Below are positions 1 through 9,522 of a DNA stretch of 64,000 nt, one piece after another. The position numbers were made by a program, and so were the translations under genes. The notes below the pieces were generated by a model. That model was not told the origin of the DNA, ran no database searches, and worked only from the letters and a program-made list of their open reading frames with translations. The number at the start of each line of letters is the position of its first letter. Position 1 is the first letter of the stretch. Origin of the DNA: Conoideocrella luteorostrata (Eukaryota > Ascomycota > Sordariomycetes > Hypocreales > Clavicipitaceae); NCBI GenBank assembly GCA_032433595.1, contig JASWJB010000122.1, forward strand, positions 48,864 through 112,863, given 5' to 3'.

Positions 1-23
1 ATCTTACCGGACACAATCACAGA

Positions 24-1265
24 ATGGTAGACACTCCAGACCGTCTGCTCGTTCGCTCGGATACATTGAAACGCAGTGTGACCTACAGTGACGTATCATC
101 GGCTGCAGCTGCCCTCACCACACCATCTGGACTCACTACAGCCGCCTCGAGTCGCGCTGCCTCAGACATTGGCGATGAATATGAAAATCCACTTGAGTCT
201 AGTTCCAGATGGTATCTCAATGCAAAGGCTCAAGCCGTCCGCTATGCTGCCAGCTTAGGTTTTAGCATACACAACCGGTCCGATCCTCCAGCGCCATATC
301 CGTCCAGAGAAATTTGGCTGGACTCGACCTTATCCACCTGGAAAGGAAAGCAAAAGATCAAGGTGGAGGTATGGAATCCTCCCCGGATATCCATCGGACC
401 CCGTGCCGCCGTCATCAACTTACATGGAGGTGGCTGGATCTTGGGACAAGGGACAGACGATGCTCGATGGGCTGGGACCGTCCTCGGTAACGTTGATGCC
501 GTCGTTTTTACGGTTAACTACCGGCTAGCCCCTAGCTATCCCTTTCCTACACCCATGGAGGATTGTGTTGATGCAATTTTACAAATTGCAACACGGGCAT
601 CAGAGTTTGGAATCGACCCGGATCGAATCGTCTTGTCCGGCTTCTCCGCAGGAGCAACAAATGCCCTAACCAGTTGGATCGCCCTGCAGGATCCTTCTCG
701 TTGGAACTACAAGTTGCCGAGCCAACCACCATCTATTCTGGGCATCATCTTGTTCTATCCCACGCTAGACGTGACCATTACCCGTCCGGGCAAGCGTCAA
801 ACATGTACTCGACCAGAACGAACGTTGTCCCCTGGAATGACGAACCTCATAGACGCATCATATTTCTATCCACCAATTCCGCGGGAGCAACGAACCGATC
901 CTAGAATGTCGCCTGGCTTGATGCCAGATGATCTGTTGAAGAGGTTGCCCCATTTCCACATGGTTCTGTGCGAGTACGATATGCTGCTAGCTGAGGGAAT
1001 ACGGTTTGCTGAGCGATTGGAGCAGAACAACTCATCATTCACAGTTCGCATTGTGGAAGGGGAGGGCCACGCCTGGGACAAGCCGCCCCCAATGGCGCCG
1101 AAAGACAGCGTCTTTGTTGAATATGGTAAAGCGACTGATAGTATTGCTCGTTGGCTAGGTCGCGACTGCGAAACAGACCAAGAGTCCGTGAGCTCAATGC
1201 GTGTCAAACGACCACGATTCAGACGACCCAAGCATCTATCGGTCAGATCAAGGTCTGTCAGGTAA
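24..1265 (+). CDS. alpha/beta-hydrolase (HSL-type esterase/lipase)
   Basis: A 413-residue single-exon frame with the alpha/beta-hydrolase fold-3 layout. The oxyanion-hole motif HGGGW starts at residue 134, the nucleophile elbow GFSAG has Ser208, the acid is probably Asp319 in CEYDML, and the base is His349 in GEGHAW, so the full triad is present. This family hydrolyses short or medium acyl esters, sometimes lactones or carbamates; the substrate cannot be read here. About 100 residues precede the core and the first 50 are Ser/Ala/Thr-rich without a clear signal peptide, so I expect a cytosolic enzyme. The ATG at 24 follows a possible acceptor (CACAG), so an upstream exon outside the window is possible. 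The C-terminal tail is Arg-rich. It converges on the FAD monooxygenase, with 283 bp between the two stop codons. Confidence 0.85.
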   Translation: MVDTPDRLLVRSDTLKRSVTYSDVSSAAAALTTPSGLTTAASSRAASDIGDEYENPLESSSRWYLNAKAQAVRYAASLGFSIHNRSDPPAPYPSREIWLDSTLSTWKGKQKIKVEVWNPPRISIGPRAAVINLHGGGWILGQGTDDARWAGTVLGNVDAVVFTVNYRLAPSYPFPTPMEDCVDAILQIATRASEFGIDPDRIVLSGFSAGATNALTSWIALQDPSRWNYKLPSQPPSILGIILFYPTLDVTITRPGKRQTCTRPERTLSPGMTNLIDASYFYPPIPREQRTDPRMSPGLMPDDLLKRLPHFHMVLCEYDMLLAEGIRFAERLEQNNSSFTVRIVEGEGHAWDKPPPMAPKDSVFVEYGKATDSIARWLGRDCETDQESVSSMRVKRPRFRRPKHLSVRSRSVR

Positions 1266-1548
1266 ACTCGACGAGACACGATGTGTAATGGATTATATGA
1301 GATACACGTTGTACGATAATAAAGCATCACGTCATAGAGGAGAGAATGAAGAGCATGGGACACACATTATGCTACGTTTTGGAACTAATACAATTTTGAT
1401 TTGGACGAAGGGCAGGTCGCGGAACAGGCATTTGATAATTGATATTCATCGTTACAATAGAAAGATCTGGGTATAGCATAGATGGACATGTTAGTATTTC
1501 GTGCATTTCCTCAATATACATAGACTGTGCAAACAACACCGGCAACTG

Positions 1549-2987
1549 CTATTCTGGCAACTCTCGATTTCTGACATCCCGACCAAAATAATCTTTCCGA
1601 AGACCCATGAGCTTTAGAAAGCCCCATGTGAACCAGTCCATGGCAATATTACCGAGCCAGCCGCCCGGAGCTTTGGCGTTCCATCTCGACATGGTCTCTT
1701 TATAGAATTCTCGGATGTCAGGACGTCGAAGGGTTTCGAAGTCTGCGAAGATGGAATCGATTGTTTTCGTGGTTCGGCGGCTGAGAACACGGGCTAAGAG
1801 TACGCCATCTTCAATAGCGATGCCAGTTGATTCACCTTGAGGGGGCATCTAGTATGATGGACTAGTTAGCACTCTTTCTTTAGCCCCTTGACTTTTTCGG
1901 GGCAGAAACCAGGATGAGACGAAGGAGGTACGGGGGGGAAACAAGGCAAAGGCATACTTACGGCATGAGCAGCATCCCCAATCACAATAGCCCTACCCTT
2001 ATACCAAGTTCCTTCCAGAGGAAGCATATACACTGGGAAAAAGAACCACTCGTGGCACAAATCGATGATCTCGCTCAAGCAAGGCAGCTTGCCCCCCTCA
2101 AACGTCTCTTTGATTTGCTTCTTGATGCCGGCTTTGTCCGCCCCGTGGGCTGCCCACCCCTCTCTCATATCTGTTTTCTCTTCCATGGAGTTAACAAATG
2201 CGAGATAGAGCTGCTGGTGGCTCGGCTCGTAGTATGTAATGAGGAGCGATTCGCTGCCCTTGAAGATGAGCGACGTGTCCGTCACCAAGGGGCCGCCGTC
2301 GGCACGGATCCATTCTTGAAGTCGCTCAGGGGAGATGTTGCTTTTGCGCAGGTCGGCGTAGCCGTATGAGTTGCATCTTCCAGAGTAGGTTTTCTGGCGA
2401 GTGGGTTCGATGACGGCGTTTCGAATCTGCGAGTGGATGCCGTCGCAACCGACGACAATGTCTGCTTCCAGAGTACATCCGTCTTCTCCGGTGGTGTTGT
2501 TGATGAACGCCACTTGCATCCCACCGTCCTGCTCATTCACTTTGCCAAACTCTTTAATCTCCCTGATCTTGGTCCCGTATAGAATTTCGATCCTCTGGTC
2601 ATCCGTCTGCGCCACCTCATAGATGGCATCCCTCATTGCCTCGACAAGCACCCGCCTCTGCACCCTGACGGCATCTACACCAGGCCACATCCGTCCCAGT
2701 AGCTGCCCTGTCCTGTGTCCCACAATCTCAATGGCCGACACTGTCGAAGCCTGAGGCCGAAGCTTCTCCCCCACGCCCAGCCAGTCCAAGTACCGCAGCG
2801 CTAGGGGTGTCAGGTTGACCGCGCCGCCGAGAGTCTGTACTCCATCGCGCAGCTCAACGACTGTGATGCGCAGCGGGGACGATGTTGCGGACGGTGTGGC
2901 AGGGGTGTTTTTGGTGAGAGCAAGAGCCGTAGCGAGCCCGGCCGGACCGGCACCAACAATGAGAACATGAAATGGTTTGTTGGACAT
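1549..2987 (-). CDS. FAD-dependent monooxygenase (salicylate hydroxylase-like)
   Basis: Two exons, 2987-1962 and 1848-1549, joined over a 113-bp intron (donor GTAAGT, acceptor ACTAG), give 441 residues. The junction restores the family motif: exon 1 ends GDAAHA (337-342) and exon 2 begins MPPQGES. The N-terminus has the Rossmann dinucleotide fingerprint GAGPAG (12-17); a DG motif (VVGCDGIHS) and the GD motif above complete the group A flavoprotein hydroxylase signature. Such enzymes use NAD(P)H and O2 to hydroxylate aromatic or polyketide-type substrates; the substrate is not evident. There is no signal peptide or membrane anchor. The gene diverges from the amidohydrolase at 3953, with a 965-bp shared upstream region. 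Confidence 0.88.
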
Positions 2988-3952
2988 TTTTTGGTTTTTT
3001 TGTTTTGTTTTTGGGAGGCAGCAGTAATAGCCGGATGTGAGGTCTGATATGCAGAAGAAGTTGCCAACGAGCCGACGAATGGCAAAGGTATTTAAATAAA
3101 ATATATCCTAGGCGCTCAGAGCAGGGACTAGGGAAGGAATTGGAAACCAAGAATTTCCAAAGGCCCATGACATAAAGACCATTCTGTCATGCTCTATATA
3201 GGTGACGTGCCTCTCTACGCGGCAAGGCGAAACTGCATCGTGCAGTAAGATGCCATGGTAGCCATGCATATACGGTGGCATTACGGAGTACTCCGTACGG
3301 AGTGAGAGATTGCGACGAATCCGACGAGCCAATGGAAGCAATCACCACATTCATTACTGGAGCCCTGGCATCGGATTGCTGTGAATGTGATTGGTAGTTG
3401 CAGCTTAGCCTACCTTTCCGCTTGGAGGCTGGCAAAATGGCTTAACGCCTCTGTCAGCTTTGTGGCTGATACCAGTCAATTACTCCGTACGGAGTAAGTA
3501 AAGTGCTAAGTTAACTTATACCCCGCGCTTGTGTCTTGATCAATCAACCCATGACCCCCACGACACAGCGCCTTTTGGAAGAGTGCCCATGTCAGTAGCT
3601 ATCAACTAACGAAACTCGAGAGGTCAATTGATCTATTCCGTATTCTACTACGGAGTATTTGTTATTCTTGCCGTTCCGCATCAGGCATGCACAATGCGAT
3701 ATAGATACGCAATGATGAACCACTCCCCACAACCCCCATCTAGTCCCCCACTCCCATGATAGCCTTCAATCACCGCTCCATGAAGTGAGTGGGGTTGTCG
3801 CCGTTGTCGCTGTTGTCGCCTGTCGCTAGAGGGCTTCACTTATGCCTGAAATATCATCCCGGTTCCAATTCCAACTCTTTTCTTTTCCCTCCTCTCTCGT
3901 AGATCAAAAATCGATACTGAGCTAGCTACATGCATGCTTTGTGCCAGCAACC
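2988..3952. promoter_or_regulatory. shared divergent upstream region with palindromes
   Basis: This 965-bp stretch separates two divergently transcribed enzyme genes and holds no convincing ORF. It contains a nested copy of the palindrome at 3281-3304, a perfect 16-bp copy TACTCCGTACGGAGTA at 3481-3496 and a partial copy near 3651. Any regulatory role is inference from position only. Confidence 0.4.
3481..3496. repeat. perfect 16-bp palindrome of a dispersed family
   Basis: TACTCCGTACGGAGTA is its own reverse complement. Half sites (CTCCGTA or TACGGAG) recur about 40 times in the window, almost all outside coding sequence. A second perfect copy lies at 25904-25919. Confidence 0.9.
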
Positions 3953-6055
3953 ATGGCTGGCGATATTCTCTTTCTATCCCCGACAGTCATCACGGGCGAC
4001 GAATCAGCTACACCATTCGTAGCTGACGTCCTCATATCCAACGGGCTGCTAGTCCAAATTGCAGACCCCGGATCCATAGATGCCCTCTCTGCACGCAAGA
4101 TCGACGCCAAGGGCTATTGCCTCTCACCGGGGTTTATAGACATGCATGCTCACTCGGACTTGTACCTTCTAACGCATCCAGAGCATGAGGCCAAGATAAC
4201 ACAGGGATGCACTGTAAGCTCCTCACTTGCTCCCACGCTTTTATTTGTGATTGAAGTTGCATGGCTGAAATAAGGAACCGACAGACCGAAGTAGTCGGCC
4301 AAGACGGCATCTCGTACGCGCCAGTCCGCAACAAGCAGCAAATGCAGGCTATTCGTGAGCAAATCGCCGGATGGAATGGCAACCCTACGGATGAGGAATG
4401 TCGGACTCTGCATGCTGGACTGGGAATTTTTGAGTGGTCCACCGTAGGAGAGTATCTGGACTGCTTGGAGAGGAACAGGACGGCTACGAATGTGGCCATG
4501 CTGGTGCCGCAAGGGAATTTGAGGCTGCTGGCGTGTGGGCCGTATGATGAGAAGGCCACGGAGGAGGAGATTGAGCAGCAGGTGAGCTTGTTGAGGGAAG
4601 GGATGGAGCAAGGGGCGGTGGGTATGTCGAGGTAAGGCGGGCGATTGAACTTGTCATTTCTAAGAGACGAAGGTTGTTGCTGTTGTTGTTGCTGTTGTTG
4701 TTGCTGTTGGCAGTGGTGTTGAAAAGCTAACTGGTGTAAGTGGCTTGACATATACCCCGGGTATGTACGCGTCAACTTCAGAGCTGGCAGTGCTGTGCAA
4801 AGCTCTTGCAAAGGAGTACCCTGGAGCTTTCTACGCGCCTCACCATCGGAGTTATGGTTTCAAGGCGATCGAGAGCTATGCGGAGATGTTGGATTTGGGC
4901 AGCATGACAGGATGTCCTATTCGTGAGTTGTCCCATCTGTCACGACACCACCTTGTTGCACTCTTGGCCCCCTGCCGTTTACCTTCTAGACAACATTCTT
5001 TTGTTTATAGTTTTTTTTACTCTTTTTGCTTTCCAGCCTACTACTTCTGCAGTCCAAATCATATATACACGGATGGATAGACTAACAAACGGCCCAGATT
5101 TAACACACGCCACCCTCAACTTCTCCGAAAATAAAGGCAAAGCACCCATACTCATCTCCATGATTGATGACAAACTCGCCTCTGGAGTAGACGTCACGCT
5201 CGACACATACCCCTACCTGCCCGGCTGCACGACCCTTGCCGCCCTCATCCCCAGCTGGGCATCCGCAGGCGGACCAGCAGAGACGCTCAAGAGGTTACAA
5301 GACCCGGAAATGCGAGAAAAGATCCGCATCGCCGTCGAAGAGACAGGCTGTGATGGAGGGCATGGAATCCCCACAAACTGGGATGAAATTCAAGTGAGTT
5401 CTGGCCTACCAGCTTGCCCCCCTTTCCCCAAAACTCCAATACATAAACTTTCTCTATGATAATGACACGTGTGTGCCCCTAGATCGGGACCACATCGCAC
5501 CCCGACCTAGCCCCCTATTCCGGCCATTACGTTTCTCTCGCCGCCAAAACGGCCAGCAAACGCCCCCACGAAGTCTTCTTCGACGTCCTCATCAAGGACC
5601 GCCTCTCCACAAGCTGCCTCATGCACATCGGCAACGAAGAAAACGTGCGGCAAATTATGCAGCACCGCGTGCACATGTCCGGCTCCGACGCCATCCTCCA
5701 CGGCAAGACGACCCATCCGCGCGCACACGGAACATTCACGCGCTACCTGGGCCATTATGCTCGCGAGCTGGGCATCATGTCGCTGTCGGACATGGTGGCT
5801 CATCTGACGAGTCGGCCGGCCAGGCGGCTGGGTGTGTATCCGCACAGAGGGGTCGTCAGGGAGGGTTCCGCGGCGGATTTGGTGCTGTTCCACCCGGACG
5901 AGGTGGTTGATAGAGCGACATTTGATGAGCCGAAGACGGTGAGTGCCGGGGTGAGGTTCGTGCTTGTGAATGGCGTGGTGGCGCTGGACGAGGGTAGGAT
6001 GACAGGAGCGAGGGCCGGCAGGACGTTGCGGAGGAATAATGGGGTTGTATCGTAG
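3953..6055 (+). CDS. D-aminoacylase-like amidohydrolase (N-acyl-D-amino-acid deacylase family)
   Basis: Five exons, 3953-4213, 4285-4631, 4741-4922, 5098-5393 and 5483-6055, give 552 residues. Junctions restore motifs: QGCT joins TEVVGQDG, VGMSS joins GLTYTPG, and CPI joins HLTHATLNFS. The product has the amidohydrolase N-terminal metal motif DMHAHSD, a second metal-ligand region HLTHA, the LDTYPYLPG strand, and the C-terminal beta-sandwich ending in a GSAADLVLF-type motif. The family removes acyl groups from N-acyl-D-amino acids or hydrolyses related amides, usually with zinc. The Cys ligand found after TGN in the classical bacterial enzymes is replaced here: the segment reads GQDGIS. The start at 3953 has a good context (ACCATGG). 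Intron 2 contains a GTT/GCT triplet repeat. The gene converges on the decarboxylase. Confidence 0.88.
4679..4710 (+). repeat. GTT/GCT triplet microsatellite inside intron 2
   Basis: A run of GTT units broken by GCT lies wholly within the 109-bp intron 4632-4740 of the amidohydrolase gene, so length changes would not alter the protein. Confidence 0.75.
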
Positions 6056-6109
6056 GCGAGAAACTCTTTCATATAGTTATAACACGGATAGCTGAGGCTA
6101 AGTAAGAAA

Positions 6110-6326
6110 GATCCGCCGGAGGCGGCTGCCCGCAGCAAGTGGCCCCCCGGCAGGACCTTCGGAGGGAAATGTCCAACAACTTCTGTATGTCACGCCGAGT
6201 CCATTGCAAGCTCTTGATTCACAGGATTCAAGTAGATGTATAGCATCAATTGCAGTCTATGTGAAGGACCAGCCCCATTACGGTCCCTCCGGGGGCTCTG
6301 CCGGTGGTTGCCGCCTCCGGCAGATC
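6110..6326. repeat. inverted repeat between two convergent genes
   Basis: The left arm at 6110-6126 is GATCCGCCGGAGGCGGC and the right arm at 6310-6326 is its reverse complement with one mismatch (16 of 17). The spacer is 183 bp and includes further partly complementary GC-rich stretches just inside each arm (CGGAGGGA on both sides). It lies between the stop codons of the amidohydrolase (6055) and the decarboxylase (6366). It may be a MITE-like element or a transcript-end hairpin; no clear target-site duplication was seen. Confidence 0.6.
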
Positions 6327-6365
6327 TCTCTCGTCTCATATTTCCTCTTATTTCCATGAAGCTAT

Positions 6366-8376
6366 TCACACCATCACCACCTGCTCCGCCTCCCGCACCA
6401 GTACCCCGAACACCCCCCTCACATGCTCCTCGCGCGCCGCCGCCACCCCCAAGCACACCCGTATCGCAAACTTTCCGTCCACCACCGTGCTCGTCAAGTA
6501 AAACTCCCCCGCCGCATTCACCCTCTCGTACACCTCCTCAGTCCTCCTATTCACCTCAATACCGTCAGCCCCCACGACCCGCAGGCTCACCAGCGCGAAC
6601 CGTGCCGGCGTAAACACGGCAAACAGGTCCGGCCGGCTCCTTAGCTTCTCCTCCAGGCTCTCGCCCAGGCTCACCCCGTTCTGGATGTGCCTCTGCAGCC
6701 CGCTGATGCCGTAGCTGCGCAGCACGAACCACAGCTTGAGCGAGCGGAACCGCCGCCCAAGCGGGATCTGCCAGTCGCGGTAGTCCGTCACAAGCTCGTT
6801 GTCGGAGAACTGATTGCGCAGGTAGGGCGGCTTGATGGATAGCGCGGTGATGAGGTCGGCGCGTGACTTGACAAACGTGGCGGAGCAGTCGAACGTCGTG
6901 AGCATCCACTTGTGCGGGTTGAAGTTGAAGGAGTGGAAGTGCGCGAACGACCGGGCAATGTGTTGGTTCTGCGGGAGGAGGAGCGCCGAGCCGGCGTATG
7001 CGGCGTCGACGTGGACGAAGATTTCGGGCCGTATCGATGTCGATGATGGCGGGCCAGCTTCCCGGTTCTGGAGCGTCGCGGCAATCCCTGCAAAGTCATC
7101 CACGGCGCAGACGTCGGTCGTGCCCATGGTGGTGGTGAGATAGAAGGGCTCCAGGCCCTTGGCTGCGAGTTCGTCCAGCGTCTTGGCCAGATGTTCGCCC
7201 TTGAGAGCAAACCCATCCTCCTCGTAAACGGGGACCGTCGCGAACCGCACCCCGAGCACCTGCGCAGCCTTCTTAGTGCTAGAGTGCGCTCCCGCGCTCC
7301 CCAGTGCAACGAGCTTGCTCCTCAGCCGCCACGTCTCGTCTTCCCTGTCGTCTCCCTCGGGCAGGTGTCCTGTCCTGGCGGCGATGTACTTGTCCCGCGC
7401 GGCGACCATGACCGTGAGAAGGGCCTCGCTGGCCGTGCCGTGCAGCACGCCGCCGCCGTGTGTCGAACCGCCGGAGGTGTAGCACTCGGGCAGGCCAAGA
7501 GCCTGGGCCACCCAGTCCAGCACGATGGTCTCCAGCTCCGTCACCGCAGGGCTGCAGATCCAGTTGAAGTGCGCGCCGTTGAAGGCGTTGGAGTACATCT
7601 CCGCAATGGCGGCCGGGTAGCTGCTCGAGCAGGGGAAGAAGGCCATGAAGCCCGGCGAGGACCAGTGAGTGATGCCCGGCATGATCTTGTCGTGCAGGTC
7701 GGCCCGGATGGCAGCGAAGGGCTCTGGCTCTATCGGCGCGGACGGCGGCAGCAGTGGCCGCAGGTAGCCTGGCTGAACCGCCGAAACGACGCGTTGAGAC
7801 GAGACATTCTGGTGGTAGTCGGTGACTGGGGTTGAAGAATAATCAGTATGTATATGTGAGCGAATGATTGAGTGGGTAGGTGGATGGCTGAGTGAGAAAG
7901 TGAGTAAGTGAGTGAGTGAGGAGTGAGTGAGGTGAGTGGGTAAGTGAGTGAGTGGGTAAGTATGTGAGTAAGTACGTGAGTAAGTACGTAAGTGAGTAGG
8001 TAAGTAGGTGAGTAGTTGAGTAGGTGAGTAGGTGAGTATGTGGGTGAGTGAGTGAGTGAGTGAGTGAGTGAGTGAGTGAGTGACGGCGTTGTGTGAGGGT
8101 ACATGCGTGGGGTTATGTGTGTGTGAGAGAGAGAGGTAGAGTGAGTGAGTGATTGTGTGGGTGAGTGAGTGAGCGTGTGTGTGTATGCTCGATCCTCACA
8201 GCCTTAAAATACTCGTCCCAAAACACAAACAGAATGGCCTCGTAGGAAGTGGCAAAAGCACCACCAGCAGAGCATCTTGACACCCGAACAAGCACAGCAA
8301 AGGGGAAAGCTTTTCGCAAATACATACTCTCGTCAATTGCCGCTTTGGCAGCCTCTCGAAATTCATTGACATCCAT
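6366..8376 (-). CDS. PLP-dependent aromatic-L-amino-acid decarboxylase
   Basis: A 49-nt first exon (8376-8328) and a large second exon (7825-6366), separated by a 502-bp intron, give 502 residues. The junction restores the conserved start of the family: MDVNEFREAAKAAIDE runs into ITDYHQNV, then VQPGYLRPLLP. Group II decarboxylase features follow: HWSSPGFMAFFP, the cofactor-binding Asp290 in HVDAAYAG, and the PLP-Schiff-base Lys322 in NPHKW. The enzyme should decarboxylate an aromatic amino acid such as Trp, Tyr or DOPA to its amine in the cytosol; which one cannot be told. Length fits the family (about 480-510). The intron is unusually long for this genome and consists mostly of tetranucleotide repeat. 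The 5' leader carries a (CT)15 tract on the plus strand. Confidence 0.92.
7858..8190. repeat. degenerate TGAG tetranucleotide repeat filling the decarboxylase intron
   Basis: On the plus strand the stretch reads as imperfect TGAG/TAAG units, with a near-perfect run of GAGT units at 8044-8082. It accounts for most of the intron 8327-7826. On the transcribed strand the repeat reads CTCA/CTTA and so is pyrimidine-rich. Confidence 0.9.
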
Positions 8377-8404
8377 GTCTCCTTTACTCAGAAATGCCTC
8401 TTAG

Positions 8405-8405
<1 letters not shown>

Positions 8406-8435
<30 letters not shown>
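8406..8435. repeat. (CT)15 microsatellite in the decarboxylase 5' leader region
   Basis: Thirty bases of perfect CT alternation lie 30-59 bp upstream of the decarboxylase ATG and read as GA on the gene's sense strand. Such tracts are common in fungal promoters and leaders and may affect promoter openness, but that is inference. Confidence 0.9.
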
Positions 8436-8437
<2 letters not shown>

Positions 8438-9522
8438 GCCTTGTCGTCTCTCCCTATTTTTATTTTTTCTTTTTCTTTTCCAGCAAGAACAACCAGCGGG
8501 AATGAAGAAAAAAAAAAGATGAAATGAAATGAAATGAAATAAAATAGCTCAAGGGATCGAAAAGGAATCCAAAGAAATTAAAGCTCTAGATGCGACAGCT
8601 TGGGCTGCGCTCCGACTTTATAAAACTCGGCGTCGGTGTTGTTGTTTCGTGGGTCTAGCTAGTTGATAGTTGATTCCCCACCCCCATCCACAGCCGTGGT
8701 TGGAATTATACGGACTGCCTTTTGTCCCCCCTCACGCAAATTTCCCCTTTCGATTTTTGCGTGTCAGGACATATACTTATTAATATTTAGTTGGGCTGGC
8801 ATCAAGAATTACAAATCTGATTTTATCGGGGCCGGGCGTGGCCATCAAAATGTCTGATGGGATTATCAGCGGGGTGCGCGCGAGCGGAGGCAGTCGATGA
8901 CTCGGAATCCCGGTATTCAGTTCCGAGCAGACGTCGACGACTCGGCAGACCTGGGATGCGTCGTCCGTCGATGCGAACGCAATGCCTTTCATGCATTGCC
9001 GAGAGCGGACGGGAGGGGATGTAGCGCCATGGTTTGGCCCACCATGGCAATGTCATGCATTTCCACGTCAATAATTTACACCTCGCGCCCTTGAGCGACA
9101 TGCGCGGTGTCTTCTCCGTGTTTCATACGGCATTAGGCAAGATAGTTAGCTAACTAGTTGCTCGTTGTTCATACACGCACCCTCTTCTAGACACACTCGG
9201 GGCTACACAACTCTCCATCATGATATCTGAGGTTGAAGCACAACAACGCCAATGTCTCTCCCCTTACTATGCTGCCTCGATAGCAACGCCATTTCTCAAA
9301 GGAGTAAATCACATTCAAAACGCCGTCTTCAATCCCTAATATGTAACGTACGTACTGCTCGGCCAAATCCACATTCAAAGCCATGAAATTCCCATAGCTA
9401 TCTGTATCTGACCACTCCCCTCCTCCCCAAAAACGGTGCTGGGAAACAATATCTACAAATGGAGTACTAGGAAAATGAACAAGGAGCAGGTTGACTGTAT
9501 GCTATTCCCAATCGCAACGCCT
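8436..9522. other. intergenic, upstream of the decarboxylase and downstream of the TM9 gene
   Basis: No supported gene. Short AAATG repeats occur at about 8517-8545 (AAATG-type pentamers) and the stretch 8440-8480 is T-rich. The many short frames in this interval resemble no protein family that I know. Confidence 0.5.

Noticed and set aside
866..1363. 165-codon minus-strand frame over the alpha/beta-hydrolase gene
   Set aside because: Lies antisense to a gene with an intact catalytic triad and has no family resemblance.
7191..7835. 214-codon plus-strand frame
   Set aside because: A mirror of the GC-rich decarboxylase exon; composition follows the sense gene's third positions.
7858..8190. 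possible CRISPR-like or telomeric repeat
   Set aside because: The unit is a simple tetranucleotide without spacers, inside an intron, in a eukaryote.
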